Shown here piece by piece: positions 51,432 through 64,000 of a DNA stretch of 64,000 bases. The DNA lies in NCBI GenBank assembly GCA_034190875.2, contig CM067357.1, positions 20,371,850-20,435,849 on the forward strand. Direction: 5' to 3'. Origin of the DNA: Urechis unicinctus (lineage: Eukaryota > Annelida > Polychaeta > Xenopneusta > Urechidae). The number at the start of each line of letters is the position of its first letter. Position 1 is the stretch's first letter. The notes beneath the pieces were generated by a model. It was not told the DNA's origin, did not search any database, and worked only from the letters and a program-made list of their open reading frames with translations. The translations under genes and the position numbers were made by a program.

Positions 51432-51694
51432 ATGCCGCCAAGGTCGTCAACAATGGCTTCCAAAAAGAAGAGAGGAGCACCTGCACAATATCCACCGCGC
51501 ATCGTGACAACTTCTGCTGGCCTGAGGAGCCTGATCTACGGACCATGGCATTGTGTGAATCTGCTCCGATATTTAAGACATCTTTGGAACAACCATTCAC
51601 ATTGGCGGATATTTTAATTGCGATTGGTTCATTTCAAAACAATAAGTACACAAGGAGACAGATAGTCATTGTTGTGTATTTAGCGGGTTCCTAA
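51432..51694 (+). CDS. Candidate small gene or pseudogene, ~78 aa, GC-rich island
   Basis: From ATG at 51,432 the frame begins MPPRSSTMASKKKRGAPAQY, a basic Pro/Ser-rich start, in a patch of up to 57% GC. That frame loses its character after about codon 24. From about 51,530 the neighbouring frame (PDLRTMALCESAPIFK...) stays open to TAA at 51,692. The two can be joined by removing 26 bases that begin GTGACA and end GAGGAG, giving 78 residues. This could be a very short intron or a frameshift in a decayed gene. If unspliced, the first frame alone gives 62 residues ending at 51,617. No family is recognised. Confidence 0.25.
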
Positions 51695-52654
51695 GCATGT
51701 GGTCTCATACACAGATACTTTTACAATTCTCACTCTATTATTTTTTGGGTTTTGAGTATGATCGTGGGTACCGAGTAACTGATTTCAGTCTACGTCCATG
51801 ATTCTTTGCGCTGCAGTTATATCATTGTTTTCAAAAATTTTAATGACGAGACAAGAGTAATTATTTAATACTTCAATTTTGTAATTTTATTTGTAAATTC
51901 CAGTAGGTACATATTAACATTTCTGTACCAGAACGAGGCCAAACACAGATCTATACGAATATAAGCAACATATTTCGTTCTTGACTGATTTGCTAATTTT
52001 ATTACTATTAATTGCAACAGATTCAATGCTATAGTTGCTATGTTTAACTCACACATGTAAAGCAATTACATTATTATCAATTCGCAAATATGTTTTACTT
52101 GTGAATCGGGTAGTTCATGCCGGACCCTCACTAGACCTGCAAGGCGATTAAACTCGTAACTAGTTGGATCAGGTTGTAGCAAATTTGGCTTCGTAGTGGT
52201 CCTCATATTCTGCACATATTTTGCGAATCTGATCATAGTTCTTTAGCAGAAGAGGAAGTGGCAGCTTTGGTGAAAATTAAGGCCCATAATGCGGTAGTTA
52301 ACTTATACCATATAAGTGAATTTACTCGTGAATTGTTTACTCATTTATCTTTACTGTTTTGATTGGGCATTCAGTTGCTTGAGTTGAAATGACTAGTTTG
52401 GTGACTGTTCCAATGCTAAAAAAAAGTTAAATTTGCAAGCAACATCAACAATTCTCAGTTCATTGCGTCGAATAGTTGTGCAGTCATGGTTTTAGACAAC
52501 ATTGTCCTGACATTATCATCGAACGTTACAAAACTGTACTCATACTCGGGATGATAATGACAACTCAGCTGCTATTATAATCATTGCACACGCGAGAAGC
52601 CAGATTAATATTTTGTCAAAGCACCATCCGTTTCACACACGCCGAGAGACATGT
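51695..52654. other. Single-copy sequence, no supported gene
   Basis: Nothing above background. Confidence 0.4.
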
Positions 52655-53065
52655 TTGCACGACAAGTCAGTAAAATGTCACATTACTTGTTTCGAGAGCA
52701 ATTTGAGAACAATCATGACAAATCAAGACAGACCGGGCATATTTGTAAGTGGATGTCTATGTAAATGGATGTAAATGGAGGTCTAATTATGCTATGTCAC
52801 CGCCAGATTATGGAATAAACCATTTTCATGCCAGAGCAAATGAGTTCATACGATATAATGCTTTGCTACGAGTCGTCTGGTGTACTTACGGATGTCATTG
52901 CTACTAATCATGCTGGATGTCCTCCAGGGGTTGGATGAATAATCTATGAATCTAAAACATGTTTTTATTCCGTTTTTCCCTCCCTGTTCAATCGGCAAAT
53001 CCAAAGGCCACTGCGTGCAAGATAATCACCTCATAATGCAATGTCTCGGAGTGTGGATGCTGTAA
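52655..53065. repeat. Diverged duplication F, copy 1 (partner at 55.9-56.3 kb)
   Basis: Matches 55,895-56,340 in the same orientation. Anchors are CGACAAGT, CAATCATG.CAAAT, CCAGATTATGGAA.AAACCATTTT, ATGCC.GAGCAAAT, GATG.CATT.CTA, GTCCTCCAG.GGTTGGATGAATAA and CTATG.AT. Similarity is roughly 70-80%. The copy has stops and shifts relative to the frame open in copy 2. Confidence 0.85.
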
Positions 53066-55838
53066 ATAGACTTATCTGGCAGTTTTGTTTTTATCGTGCA
53101 GAGAAAAGTTAATGCTATTACATCAAATCGAACGCTCTTAGTTCATTTAATGAAACATGTACAACCCGTTTGTAGAATAAGTGAGTCTGTGAGAGTGAAC
53201 TACTACTAGCGTTATTTAACCACGGATTTAATTGGATTTCCTGTGAACATGTCTTTAGAAATATTACTCTACTGCGTTCAGCCTGTCATTTACAACCATG
53301 GCATAATAAATAGGGATAAAGCAGCGTAGACTATGGGAGGGAAAAGTCTGATTGCAAATTGTAACTGATGTCTATTAATAGCTGTATATCTTATATTGGA
53401 GCTAAATTGGCGTATATGTGACAATACATATCAACGCCTACTTTATAACAATCAGTTCGAATTAAAGTTGTCTATACTAAATGCTATGACTTTGAAAATA
53501 TGTATCTAAATCGTTTTTACTAATTTATCCTACAGACACAACGCAAAAGTGCTTGTGAGACAGCGATATATAAAATTTAACCGAAAGCAAGAAAAATTTA
53601 CAGAAATTATATCTTTTTCCTATTTGTGTGCTTTGCATACCTTGCTTTTGCTAACTGCTAATTACATCAATAACCAAGGAGTTTGTTAAAAGATGTCATG
53701 GCTTAAGTCAGGATAGATTTCATTTAATAGCTTGTTATTTGATCACATAAAAATTGGTAACACTGCACAACATTGTTACATTTGGAAAAACTGGCTTAAA
53801 ACACAACCACGTATATGAAGGGTGACCCTTCCCTGGGCATAACGGAGAATCAACAGAGTAGGCTGTAGATAAATGCTATAAACGTCATGTTCAGGCAATA
53901 AGCTTAAAACTAATAAAGAGGCCACTAGTCAGTTTGTGCTTAACATTTTAATGCTATTCATGGATGAATAATCAGATGTACTCGACAAACGCTTACAAAT
54001 GCTAGCTAATTGCTCATATAGTAAACGCTATTCCCGTGAGCAACGGCCACAAATTATACAGTTAAATAGTTAAATCAAATTATGTATCTACATATATCGG
54101 ACCCTCGAACATTTGGTGTTCAAATCGTCGTGTACGTAATGCTTTTTGTAAAAACAACACTGGTGGCAGTTGTCAATTGATATGATTGCTGACTGTTCTA
54201 TGGCCGTATAAGCTTACTTGGCAGACTTATGTATGGGTGTCATTACCATATTAATGACACACTGTTACCTTCATTTGTCCTTTAAAATGCAGCGCGTCAG
54301 TAATTGTGTGCGTTAAATCAATGATAACAGGTCTGACACTATCTGTGTTCTACGTGGCTGCAAAGCTGTTAGGTTTAGCTACGGATTTCTTAACATGTAT
54401 TTTATGACAATATTTTGTATTGATGGTGCGATTCAAATTTTGTCTTGTCTCATACCGAAAATGTCACTGGTTTTTACGAGGAACTGAATAGTTCAAGATA
54501 TTTTTCAACTCTGTTTAAATGCGCACAATTCTTATCTTGAGCTGGTAACCATTTCAATTCACAAGACGAACATTTCTACGAACGTAGATAACACGGGTAA
54601 GACAATGTATGGCTCCTGCGCAACGCAGAGCTCTACATTGAGCCATTTTATCGACGCAATTACAAACTTCGCTGCCGTTTCACATATGAACTTGATTAAG
54701 GTAAAGTTCACTGTTTGTTTATCAATTCACCGCGTAGGCGTGCCGATTTCCGACAAAATTTCTTGAGTCATAAATTGCACAATATGTAGAATGAACTTAA
54801 TCAACTTATAAAGTAGTCTGTTATATTGCTCGTATCTTAATGAATTGAATGAATATTGTTGTTCTTATACATTAATAATAATGAATAACAGATAACTGTT
54901 GAAAGATATGGAAATTACTCCGTATATTCTATCACATTAATCAAACCTTCTAGGTCATAGGTCACAAATCATATTATCATCAGTGATTTGCATTTGTACC
55001 TACAATATGTTAAAATATCGCACACAATTTAGGTTATTGTATGTGGCAAGGTACCTCCTATGTTATTAGGGTCAACGTTTGTAAAATATGGTCACTGCGA
55101 AGTGTTATCTTTAATATCACTGATAGGCGGTACAATTTGTATTACAGCTTTACTGCTATCTGCGTACTATAGTTATCAGACCACTTGGGCTGGTAAATCA
55201 TAATTCAATATGCACGTTTCCAGTTATTTATTTAGCTCCTACTTTTCCAAGGGCCTTCCCTGTGCAACTCAGTATGTATCCTGCTACGAAATTCTGTTTT
55301 GAGGATTGTACACAATGTTTGTGCAAATGGCCTCGAGTTAGTATATATGTTGTAAAACCTTTGAAAACTGTACCATAGCAATTAGTGTTTCTTTTCTAAT
55401 TTTTGTTGATACGACTTACAGTTGTAGACTATTAAGTTCTGATTTAACGCCTGAATGTAGACCAATGATTAATTGTTTTGATGTCGTTTGCAGACGTATT
55501 TTTGCCAAGGATATATGTAATAGAAGTGCATCAAGAAGTATCTGACAACACAGTGTGCGACACTATGATTGTAATGTTAGACAAAATATTCAGGTGTTAA
55601 ACAATTGCTGCACTGTTTTTCAACATTCTCTATGTCTACTGTCAGCTGCATAGTTGTATTCGTAGTTAGCAAGGTGCCCTTAGTATGATATATAGAAACA
55701 GATATAATTCATTTTGATGTTGTTGTCGGCAAGCATGGTAATAGGTTGAAAGTTTAATTTATTAAATTGCTATCCATTTTGGACAGGCCGAAAGACATGC
55801 TGCATAAAATTCTCTTATTTTAGTACTATTCCCGCCAG
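53066..55838. other. Single-copy sequence, no supported gene
   Basis: A 2.8-kb stretch without notable frames, repeats or GC islands. Confidence 0.5.
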
Positions 55839-55894
55839 GAGCTGTTAACTAAAGTGATTGGACCTACCGCGGGCGAAGTACAAAAACAAACAAT

Positions 55895-56340
55895 ATTTCC
55901 GCGACAAGTAAGGAGAGTTTGCACATTACATTGCGTGGGAAAAAGTCGAGTACAATCATGTCAAATGAATACAGTAATGGTATTTTTTTTAAATTGCTGC
56001 TTATCAATGTTTTCATCAATTTCAACGCATAATGAACGGATAGCCTCATGAAATTGTTATTTCCAATTATAGTATACAAACACCAGATTATGGAACAAAC
56101 CATTTTATGCCGGAGCAAATTAGTTTATACGACATCACGCTTTTCTACAAGGACGTCTAATGCACTTACAAATGCCATTACTAGAAATTATGCAGGTAGG
56201 TCCTCCAGCGGTTGGATGAATAAACTATGGATTTTAAGCATGCTTTTATTTCTTTTTCTCTATATAAAATGCAAAACCACAGGCCACAACTGGCAAAATG
56301 ATCAGTATATAGTGCGGTGTCTGCAAAGTCAATGTAATAA
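55895..56340. repeat. Diverged duplication F, copy 2
   Basis: Partner of 52,655-53,065. A 113-codon frame (56,048-56,389) with a hydrophobic middle lies inside. The partner copy has an in-frame stop soon after the shared GATTATGGAA, so the frame is not conserved. Just upstream, a 69-base stretch at 55,839-55,907 sits between acceptor-like CCCGCCAG and donor-like CAA|GTAAGG and is open (23 codons). It could be an isolated exon but has no supporting partner. Confidence 0.85.
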
Positions 56341-56389
56341 CTTCATCAAGACTACTGCATTATTCAGTTTAGGCATTGTTACCATATGA

Positions 56390-57947
56390 GTCCTTTCGTA
56401 TGGAACCTATGTGTAGAAAGTATAGCATGCAGATGCTAGGCACCGCGAATAGTCATGTATCTTGCACATTCTCTTTCCCACTGCGATTTTCATATGACAA
56501 ACAAACTGTGTGCTATGCATATAGTTATACGAATGCAATAACCCTAAAGTATGTCTAACTAGGGAATTTAAAACCTTATCAAACGATAAGTAATAGTGTT
56601 AGAATAATAGACAGACAATCTTCAGATTATACTCATGAGGGTGCAGCAAAACCTCCTAGTTGGTGTTACTGGTGTGGCATCATATTGTGGCATTCACAGG
56701 ACTTTCCTTCGCTCCTTCTTTCAAGAGCGTCATCCTCATACAACGCAGTATCTAGTTTTCTTTTGCTATCCAATATGATATCACATTATTATATGAGAAA
56801 ATTGTACTCAAACACTGTTAGTGCGATGCAAATTCACTGACTAAAATACACAAGCATCGGGTTTCCTTTACAAGTGTGATGATATGACGAGCCGTTGAAG
56901 ATTAGTGAGTGCTCGTTTAACATCTAAATGGACATCAAAGATCATTTACTATTTTTGTTTTATTACAAACGTACCTTCATATATTTGTCAATAGTTTATA
57001 TTACAGAATCATAACCTGATGCCGTGATGTATCTGATACACAGGAATATATATGTTCATGTTTAATGTTGATGTCGGAAGAATTGATAATGGTGAAGTAG
57101 TTATCGGCATTGAATACAAAGGACAACAATTGCCAACTTCATAGCAGGAGGGTTAGGTTTTAATTACACATGAATCGCACTTTCTTCCAACTACAATCTC
57201 ACGTTTCATATTCGCTGCTTTCTATAGGTGGTTAATAAGCGTTATTATCTGCACACTGCTACACAATTAACCTGTTGATCCTGAAAAGACGACCATGGAA
57301 TTGGTTATTAAATGAAAATAACATAAAGAAATTTTCCGTATCTTTCAATAACTAAAACATATTGCGAGACTAATAGTTATTGTTGATGGTTCCACTTCAG
57401 TACCATCGTCTGCTTGGCGCAAATAAGTTGCCAGCACGAGGATGCCCATCCCGAGCCAATATACCCACACATTTACATTTAGCAACTTGGTCGGTTAAAC
57501 CACGAGTGTGCGATGAAAAATATTCTATGTAATTTGTCGGTTACTAAAGGTTACTACGTGGAATCGATTGTTATGCATTTATTCACCTGGCTCCAGTTGA
57601 GCATAATATCACAAAATGTAAACTGTTGATGTAAACTAACGCGTGATAATGATAGTAATGCTTATCATTAATTAAATGGAATGCTATCTGGACCTGCTGT
57701 CAAAGAGGTACCCGTATCTTGACGTAAATGACATGTACGGAAGGAAGGAACCAATGTAATAAAACATTTTTCGTTCATTATATGATCAATATCGCATCTG
57801 GATGGCAGACACGGTGTGGTGTTGTGACAATAAAGTTTATGACTGGCTCTGATTTTGTATACAATGAGCCTCTGCGATGATGTCATGTGATTCCAAATGT
57901 CCAAATGATGTGAAATAGCAATTTCTAATTGCCAATTAATTTGCATA
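56390..57947. other. Single-copy sequence, no supported gene
   Basis: Contains a 92-codon minus frame (57,668-57,946) with no recognisable feature. Confidence 0.4.
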
Positions 57948-58085
57948 ATATTGAATCTAACGGTGGTACATGCCTTCTACATTCATGAAATGCCGCATCC
58001 ACAATGGTTTCACCTGAGTCTGTCAAGGTCGATAAGGTGAAAACAAAGTAGATCACGCTGTGTATCAATGTTATTATCCTTTGGT
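57948..58085. repeat. Segment shared with the 3.1-kb array unit
   Basis: TCTAACGGTGGTACATG, GATAAGGTGAAAAC, AGATCACGCTGTGTAT and GTTATTATCCT match 28,411-28,482 in order and orientation. About 60 bases between the first and second anchors are absent from the array copies. Confidence 0.75.
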
Positions 58086-58172
58086 TGCACTGTCGATAGT
58101 GAATGCAATAACTTGGTGAATATATATAAATGTTTGCGCATGATCTGTCAGTATATCAATCACTGCGGTACT

Positions 58173-58598
58173 TTAGCGCTTTGGACCTGCTAAGCTATTT
58201 AGGGTTATCAATTCCCCGATCCGAAAAAAAAATACTAGTGATCCATTCGCCGTCTCGGTCGGAATAACTGATAATGACTCGAAAGTTTTTTGAGGTTGCA
58301 AATGGTGAAGTATATCTGCGCAATAAAATGCGATAAAGCATGACATACCTTGAATGCAAGTACCTAATCGATAACGCGTTGGTGGACAGCAAGAAATGCT
58401 ATCCTGCTGGCAAATCGTCACGCCAGGATATACCATGAACACCATGATCCCGATTTCGGCAATAGTACAAACCTTATAATGCAACGCTCGAGTATGCTTG
58501 GTTATTGGAATGTGGGTAAGGGGAACACTGTGTTGGCTATGATAATCAGCACGCTTGTGTGCAGCTGTGGCTGAAATTGGTATAGGGACAAAAATCAT
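58173..58598 (-). CDS. Longest non-repetitive open frame, 141 codons (weak)
   Basis: ATG frame of 141 residues on the minus strand, with Cys and His scattered and no recognisable motif. A second minus-strand frame (58,392-58,195) overlaps it and contains SYSDRDGEWITS, which resembles a stretch of the plus-strand frame at 58,741. At most one of the two overlapping frames can be real. Chance alone would give about one frame of this length in the window. Confidence 0.15.
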   Translation of the reverse strand: MIFVPIPISATAAHKRADYHSQHSVPLTHIPITKHTRALHYKVCTIAEIGIMVFMVYPGVTICQQDSISCCPPTRYRLGTCIQGMSCFIAFYCADILHHLQPQKTFESLSVIPTETANGSLVFFFRIGELITLNSLAGPKR

Positions 58599-58740
58599 CG
58601 CCCATAAACATCATGGCCAGTGGCACTAAGCATTTTTACATATTTATCATGTGCAGCATTTGTAGTCATATTATTTATATCATTAGTTACATACATATGA
58701 CAGTAGTATCAAGTAGTTAATACACAAAGGCGACAGTTAT

Positions 58741-58932
58741 ATGCGTCAGATTAACGTGATCCATGAATTACGGCGTAGCATTCACAGCCCGGATACCTTA
58801 GCCATGCTTACGTTATGGACAGCTGGTGTGCGCCACGGTGCTGGAAATACTATCCGTAGCGTCGCGCTATTCTATGATCGCGATGGTAATTACATCAGGT
58901 CGCGACCAGTTCACGATATTAGGCAATCATAA
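58741..58932 (+). CDS. Hypothetical open frame, 63 aa, GC-rich island
   Basis: ATG to TAA frame of 63 residues in a patch of up to 55% GC. It includes a central hydrophobic/Trp stretch and a C-terminal part with the string FYDRDGNYIRS. This resembles a translation of the nearby minus-strand frame at 58,392-58,195 (YSDRDGEWITS) while the underlying codons differ at most third positions. No family is recognised. It may be an exon or a gene relic. Confidence 0.25.
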   Translation: MRQINVIHELRRSIHSPDTLAMLTLWTAGVRHGAGNTIRSVALFYDRDGNYIRSRPVHDIRQS

Positions 58933-60061
58933 TTGTCGAATCTCGTTGAATATATTTCCAAGGGTTATTTACAGCGATAGGCTTATTGAAAAGGAATTCA
59001 TGATGTTTCATCTGAGTAAATATAGGGATATTTCGGTTCTCAGTTAACAAATCTTGATGTTTTCTTTGTATTGACTGCATACTTTTTCCGTGCAATACTC
59101 TAATTCACATTCATATTGTAACGCAATGATGCTTGACTAGGGACTGTGCTTGACGCATGCGGTTTATCATTCCGCTATTTGCATCGTTATGTATCGCCTC
59201 TGGCTACACACTAATATACTAAACATTCCAGTGCGTAAATCACGAGTGACTTAAACGTCCACAGTGGTTTTTTTCTGACCAAATGCACAACGCCATGTGT
59301 GCAGAGATGCTGATTCCCAGGTCATAAGATGTAAAAGAATAACGCACGATCAATCATACGGCAATTAACCATAACTTCCATAATGGAAGAAATTTGAGCC
59401 ATGTGCTTTCTCATGAATTCTGTACATTCAAATGCATATTATATTGCATTAAGATTTATATCGTAGTCATATTGTAATAAATACAGGCATATGATGGAAT
59501 ATGATGGTTTGCGTACCAGCCATGTGTTTATGTTAGCACGTCAAGCTAGATGATACATTATTTTGCATCCGGATCATAACGTTTTATAGGCTGTTTACAC
59601 AAAGTGCAGTGACTGACTATCAAGGGAACAATGTCAAACACGCACGGCTTCAATTGTCTTTGATATGCAGCGTCTGATCTCCTAAAGATTGCTTTATGTG
59701 AGTCTGTGCTTAATCAGTCGCCGTTGGAAATTTTCCTAAATAATATCATTCAATCCTTTCGGAAGCTTGTTGTAGAATCATCAGATAAATATAGTTCAAT
59801 AGGTATTTGTCACTAAACATTGTTCGTGGATGCGCATCCTAACGTGTTATGTCCAGCAATGTCATTCGCCACTCATCGTTTCATATAAAACGAATCTCTT
59901 TCAGTTTTCTTCGTCTAATCATGAATTACATTATAATGAGCATCGCCGCCACCTGGATGCGGCGATAAGCCGATTTTATACTGCTCGAACACTTTGAACT
60001 GTCGTAATCATCTTTACTCTGTCAGTAATAGGGACGAAGAATATTTTACAAATAAACAAAA
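58933..60061. other. Single-copy sequence, no supported gene
   Basis: Nothing above background. Confidence 0.4.
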
Positions 60062-60293
60062 TCATTCGCAAGTTATGTCTTCTAACATCACATCATCCAT
60101 AGGCTGCATTGTTGTTTGGTACAATGTCGACGCAGTCCCCAAAGGCAGACGTAAGTGACCAATGTGAGCAATGATAAACTTGCACCCAACAAAATTTTCA
60201 CTATCTTGACATAGGCAGCTTTTCAACGGTAGTTGTGTTGCACGACCCCCACCCCACACCAATTGCTTCATAACAATTTTGTTGGCCATAAGC

Positions 60294-60295
<2 letters not shown>
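60062..60295 (-). CDS. Hypothetical open frame next to (TA)n, 77 aa (weak)
   Basis: On the minus strand, after the TA tract, the frame from ATG at 60,295 reads 77 residues to TGA at 60,062. It has a Gly-rich turn (WGGG, residues 14-17), mixed hydrophobic and charged residues and an acidic C-terminus. Upstream the same frame runs through the TA repeat as Ile/Tyr and is meaningless. It could be a terminal exon or chance. No family is recognised. Confidence 0.2.
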
Positions 60296-61942
<1,647 letters not shown>

Positions 61943-62170
61943 ATGGCTTTACATTATGTCCTTTTTGAAGCAGCTGCCGCTGTATATAATCAAAGGAATA
62001 TGATATTTTCGTTATCATATGAATCAGCACAGCACACGAGCAGGTCATTTACGAACGTGCTGATGGCCCGTATTGCGACTGTCAAGGATAACGCCTATAT
62101 CGTATTCATGCAGGCTCCATTTGATTTAAGTCATGTGCCAGTAACCAAGAAAACAACATTTTTTAGATGA
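61943..62170 (+). CDS. Hypothetical open frame, 75 aa (weak)
   Basis: ATG to TGA frame of 75 residues. It has an Ala-rich helix-like N-terminal part (residues 9-14), a central Ser/Thr stretch and a hydrophobic strand-like part near residues 45-56. No family is recognised and no splice sites are evident at its ends. Length is within chance. Confidence 0.22.
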   Translation: MALHYVLFEAAAAVYNQRNMIFSLSYESAQHTSRSFTNVLMARIATVKDNAYIVFMQAPFDLSHVPVTKKTTFFR

Positions 62171-64000
62171 AAGGATCTTTCCAAGGTCTCCCAGTCGAAG
62201 ACTAGTTTGTAGCACTTGTGGAAATTCTAGTCGCAAACACAGCGGACTTACCAACAACATTAATTAATTAAAATGGTCAACTTTGTTTTATTTATATATC
62301 GATGCTATGTTTGTTAAGGGCTGTAATGGCAGATCGGGTCTGACGACATATCTAGGAGAAAGCAAGATTGCCATGTCACGTGATTGCAAACAGAAAGCTG
62401 CTACATTGTACATGTAGCTTGTATGACTGGACCATGCATTATAGGCTCCTCTTTACCTTTCATGTTCTGCTCAAATAACTCGAGCAAATCAAGTATAACG
62501 AGCACGTGTCTCATTAATCACCACCGTGTATGGCGTGGGGGCTCTTGAAAGACTGTACGTAAACTCGATGCAATATCCACATTATCATACGGACCTAAGC
62601 GGCACGGGAGATTATTCTAGTTCTCTGAGGTAAATATACTTTTGCTGTCAATTCCGTATATGTGTAGTGGCAAAGGCAAAATGTTAAATAGCACTGGTTA
62701 ACAACTGGTAGGGCAATACTTTAATTCACAAAATCGTCCATTTTCTTGACAGATTCAAGACAATTAAATTGTCGGAGCTGATTTCACGCCCAATGAAAAG
62801 ACCGACAGAGCCTTTTTGTGCTTACAGGAGTGTCAGTTAAGGCGAGATACACGACATACATTAAATGAATGTTAATCATCTCACAAGTACTGCACCTCAC
62901 GAAAGTTCACCGACTGTCGTGTCCTGAAACCATGTGAATCACATCGATGTTTACTACCCACGTTAGCACCTACATCTAACACGTCTATGTTTTTAGTTTC
63001 CGTAAAACAATTCGTTACCAGTTTTAATGCCACTGAATCATCAGGTTGAACAATCAAACCCGTGATGTGATGACATGATAACTGTTTATGCCTGATTAGT
63101 CAAGGGTTTCTGTACGAATAGCATTGCTTGAGCATGAGCGAATCTGTTCAACATCGATTCGTTAATGGCCTTTGCAGCCAAATTATAAGCATTGGAATCC
63201 ATAACGATAAATGCAGTACTAAGAACCTTGGTGCGATTTATACAAGACGGATTGTACGATACCAAACATTGTGTATGTGTATTACTTTTGCTATTCTTGT
63301 TGCTGTTTAGTTTTCCGCACCGAGTCTTTGACTAGTGTAGGAATCACTTGTGCATTTTTGTATTAGAATATCACTTGCTAAGGTGATACAGCAGAGTGGT
63401 AATTTAGGTAGTTCACCTGCCGCTCCAGTTTTGTCCGTTCATCATAAATTAATTTAGTTCAGTTAAATCCTTCCACTTTATATTTATTGCGGACATCACC
63501 TGGCAAGCACACCAAAGAGATATGACTCATGTTAGATATACGAATGCCTACTTTTACGAATGCCTGCACACGATATGTGTGTAGCGTCATAGGTTCGTGT
63601 TGTAGGTGACGTCCTTTGTTGCTTCGTATCCTTAATTGTTTGCAGTTGAGTTGAAGTCAAGATCTGGATGGCGAAATAAACTACATTATTCTCATCTAAT
63701 TACGTTGTGAAACGAAGCGCAATGAACGCATTAAACATCCACATATTCACATAATGGGCAATATTCAGTAATTGCACAAGAAAGGCGATTTTCAGCGCTG
63801 TTGTAATGGTAACATATCCAAAAAGCCTTTTGGCAACGTCTTAAAGCCGTTCAATCAACGCAATACTGAGATGCCGTAGCGACTTTTGTAACAGACATAA
63901 CCGACACTTCCTAAATTGCTTATTCTATCCTATCCCCGTACTTTCTATACAAAAGGGGACGTTTTGTTGAAGCATATGTGAACAATAAAGACTTAGCATA
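62171..64000. other. Single-copy sequence to the window end
   Basis: Holds one small plus frame (about 63,134-63,310, ATG, 58 residues) with a hydrophobic C-terminal end that could be a tail anchor, but nothing else supports it. No repeats noted. Confidence 0.4.

Noticed and set aside
56048-56389. 113-codon membrane-like frame
   Set aside because: Lies in a duplicated block whose other copy has in-frame stops, so there is no sign of coding constraint.

Overview
The window looks like a nuclear eukaryotic scaffold of unknown species. Supporting this are two 100-N scaffold gaps, long (TA)n microsatellites, a minisatellite, a multi-kb tandem array, no bacterial-style operons and no long open frames. 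Overall composition is AT-rich (roughly 37% GC by eye). CpG is not visibly depleted, which argues against a heavily methylated vertebrate-type genome. I cannot name the organism. I recognise no protein family, rRNA, intact tRNA, CRISPR array or autonomous transposon.

Layout. 1-9.3 kb and 13.3-20.7 kb are mostly single-copy DNA, but they share a set of old, diverged duplicated blocks. Some blocks are in the same orientation and some are inverted, and one carries a tRNA-like (SINE-like) remnant. 1.7-2.3 kb holds a 288-bp tandem duplication. 12,525-12,624 is a gap followed by poor-quality, homopolymer-stretched sequence. 14.9-16.3 kb is a GC-elevated patch whose minus strand can be read as a small intron-containing gene. 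20.87-22.5 kb is a large GATA/GA-rich then TA-rich low-complexity block. 23,901-24,000 is the second gap. 24.0-37.55 kb is a tandem array of a ~3.1-kb unit (one poor and shorter copy, three full copies, one truncated copy). 37.6-46.1 kb is single-copy DNA with several weak coding candidates and two GA-rich tracts. 46.14-50.87 kb is a ~60-copy array of a 78-bp minisatellite. 50.9-64 kb is single-copy DNA with one further dispersed duplication (52.7/55.9 kb), a short segment shared with the 3.1-kb array (57.95-58.09 kb), a (TA)n tract at 60.3 kb and several weak coding candidates.

On genes: from the base composition I estimate a stop frequency near 0.07 per codon. The roughly 80 non-repetitive open frames of 60 codons or more in 64 kb are then about what chance would give. 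I therefore list only frames that add something: a locally GC-rich island, plausible splice signals that keep the frame, or a membrane-like segment. All carry low confidence. They may be exons of unrelated genes, decayed genes or chance. No interaction between genes can be inferred.
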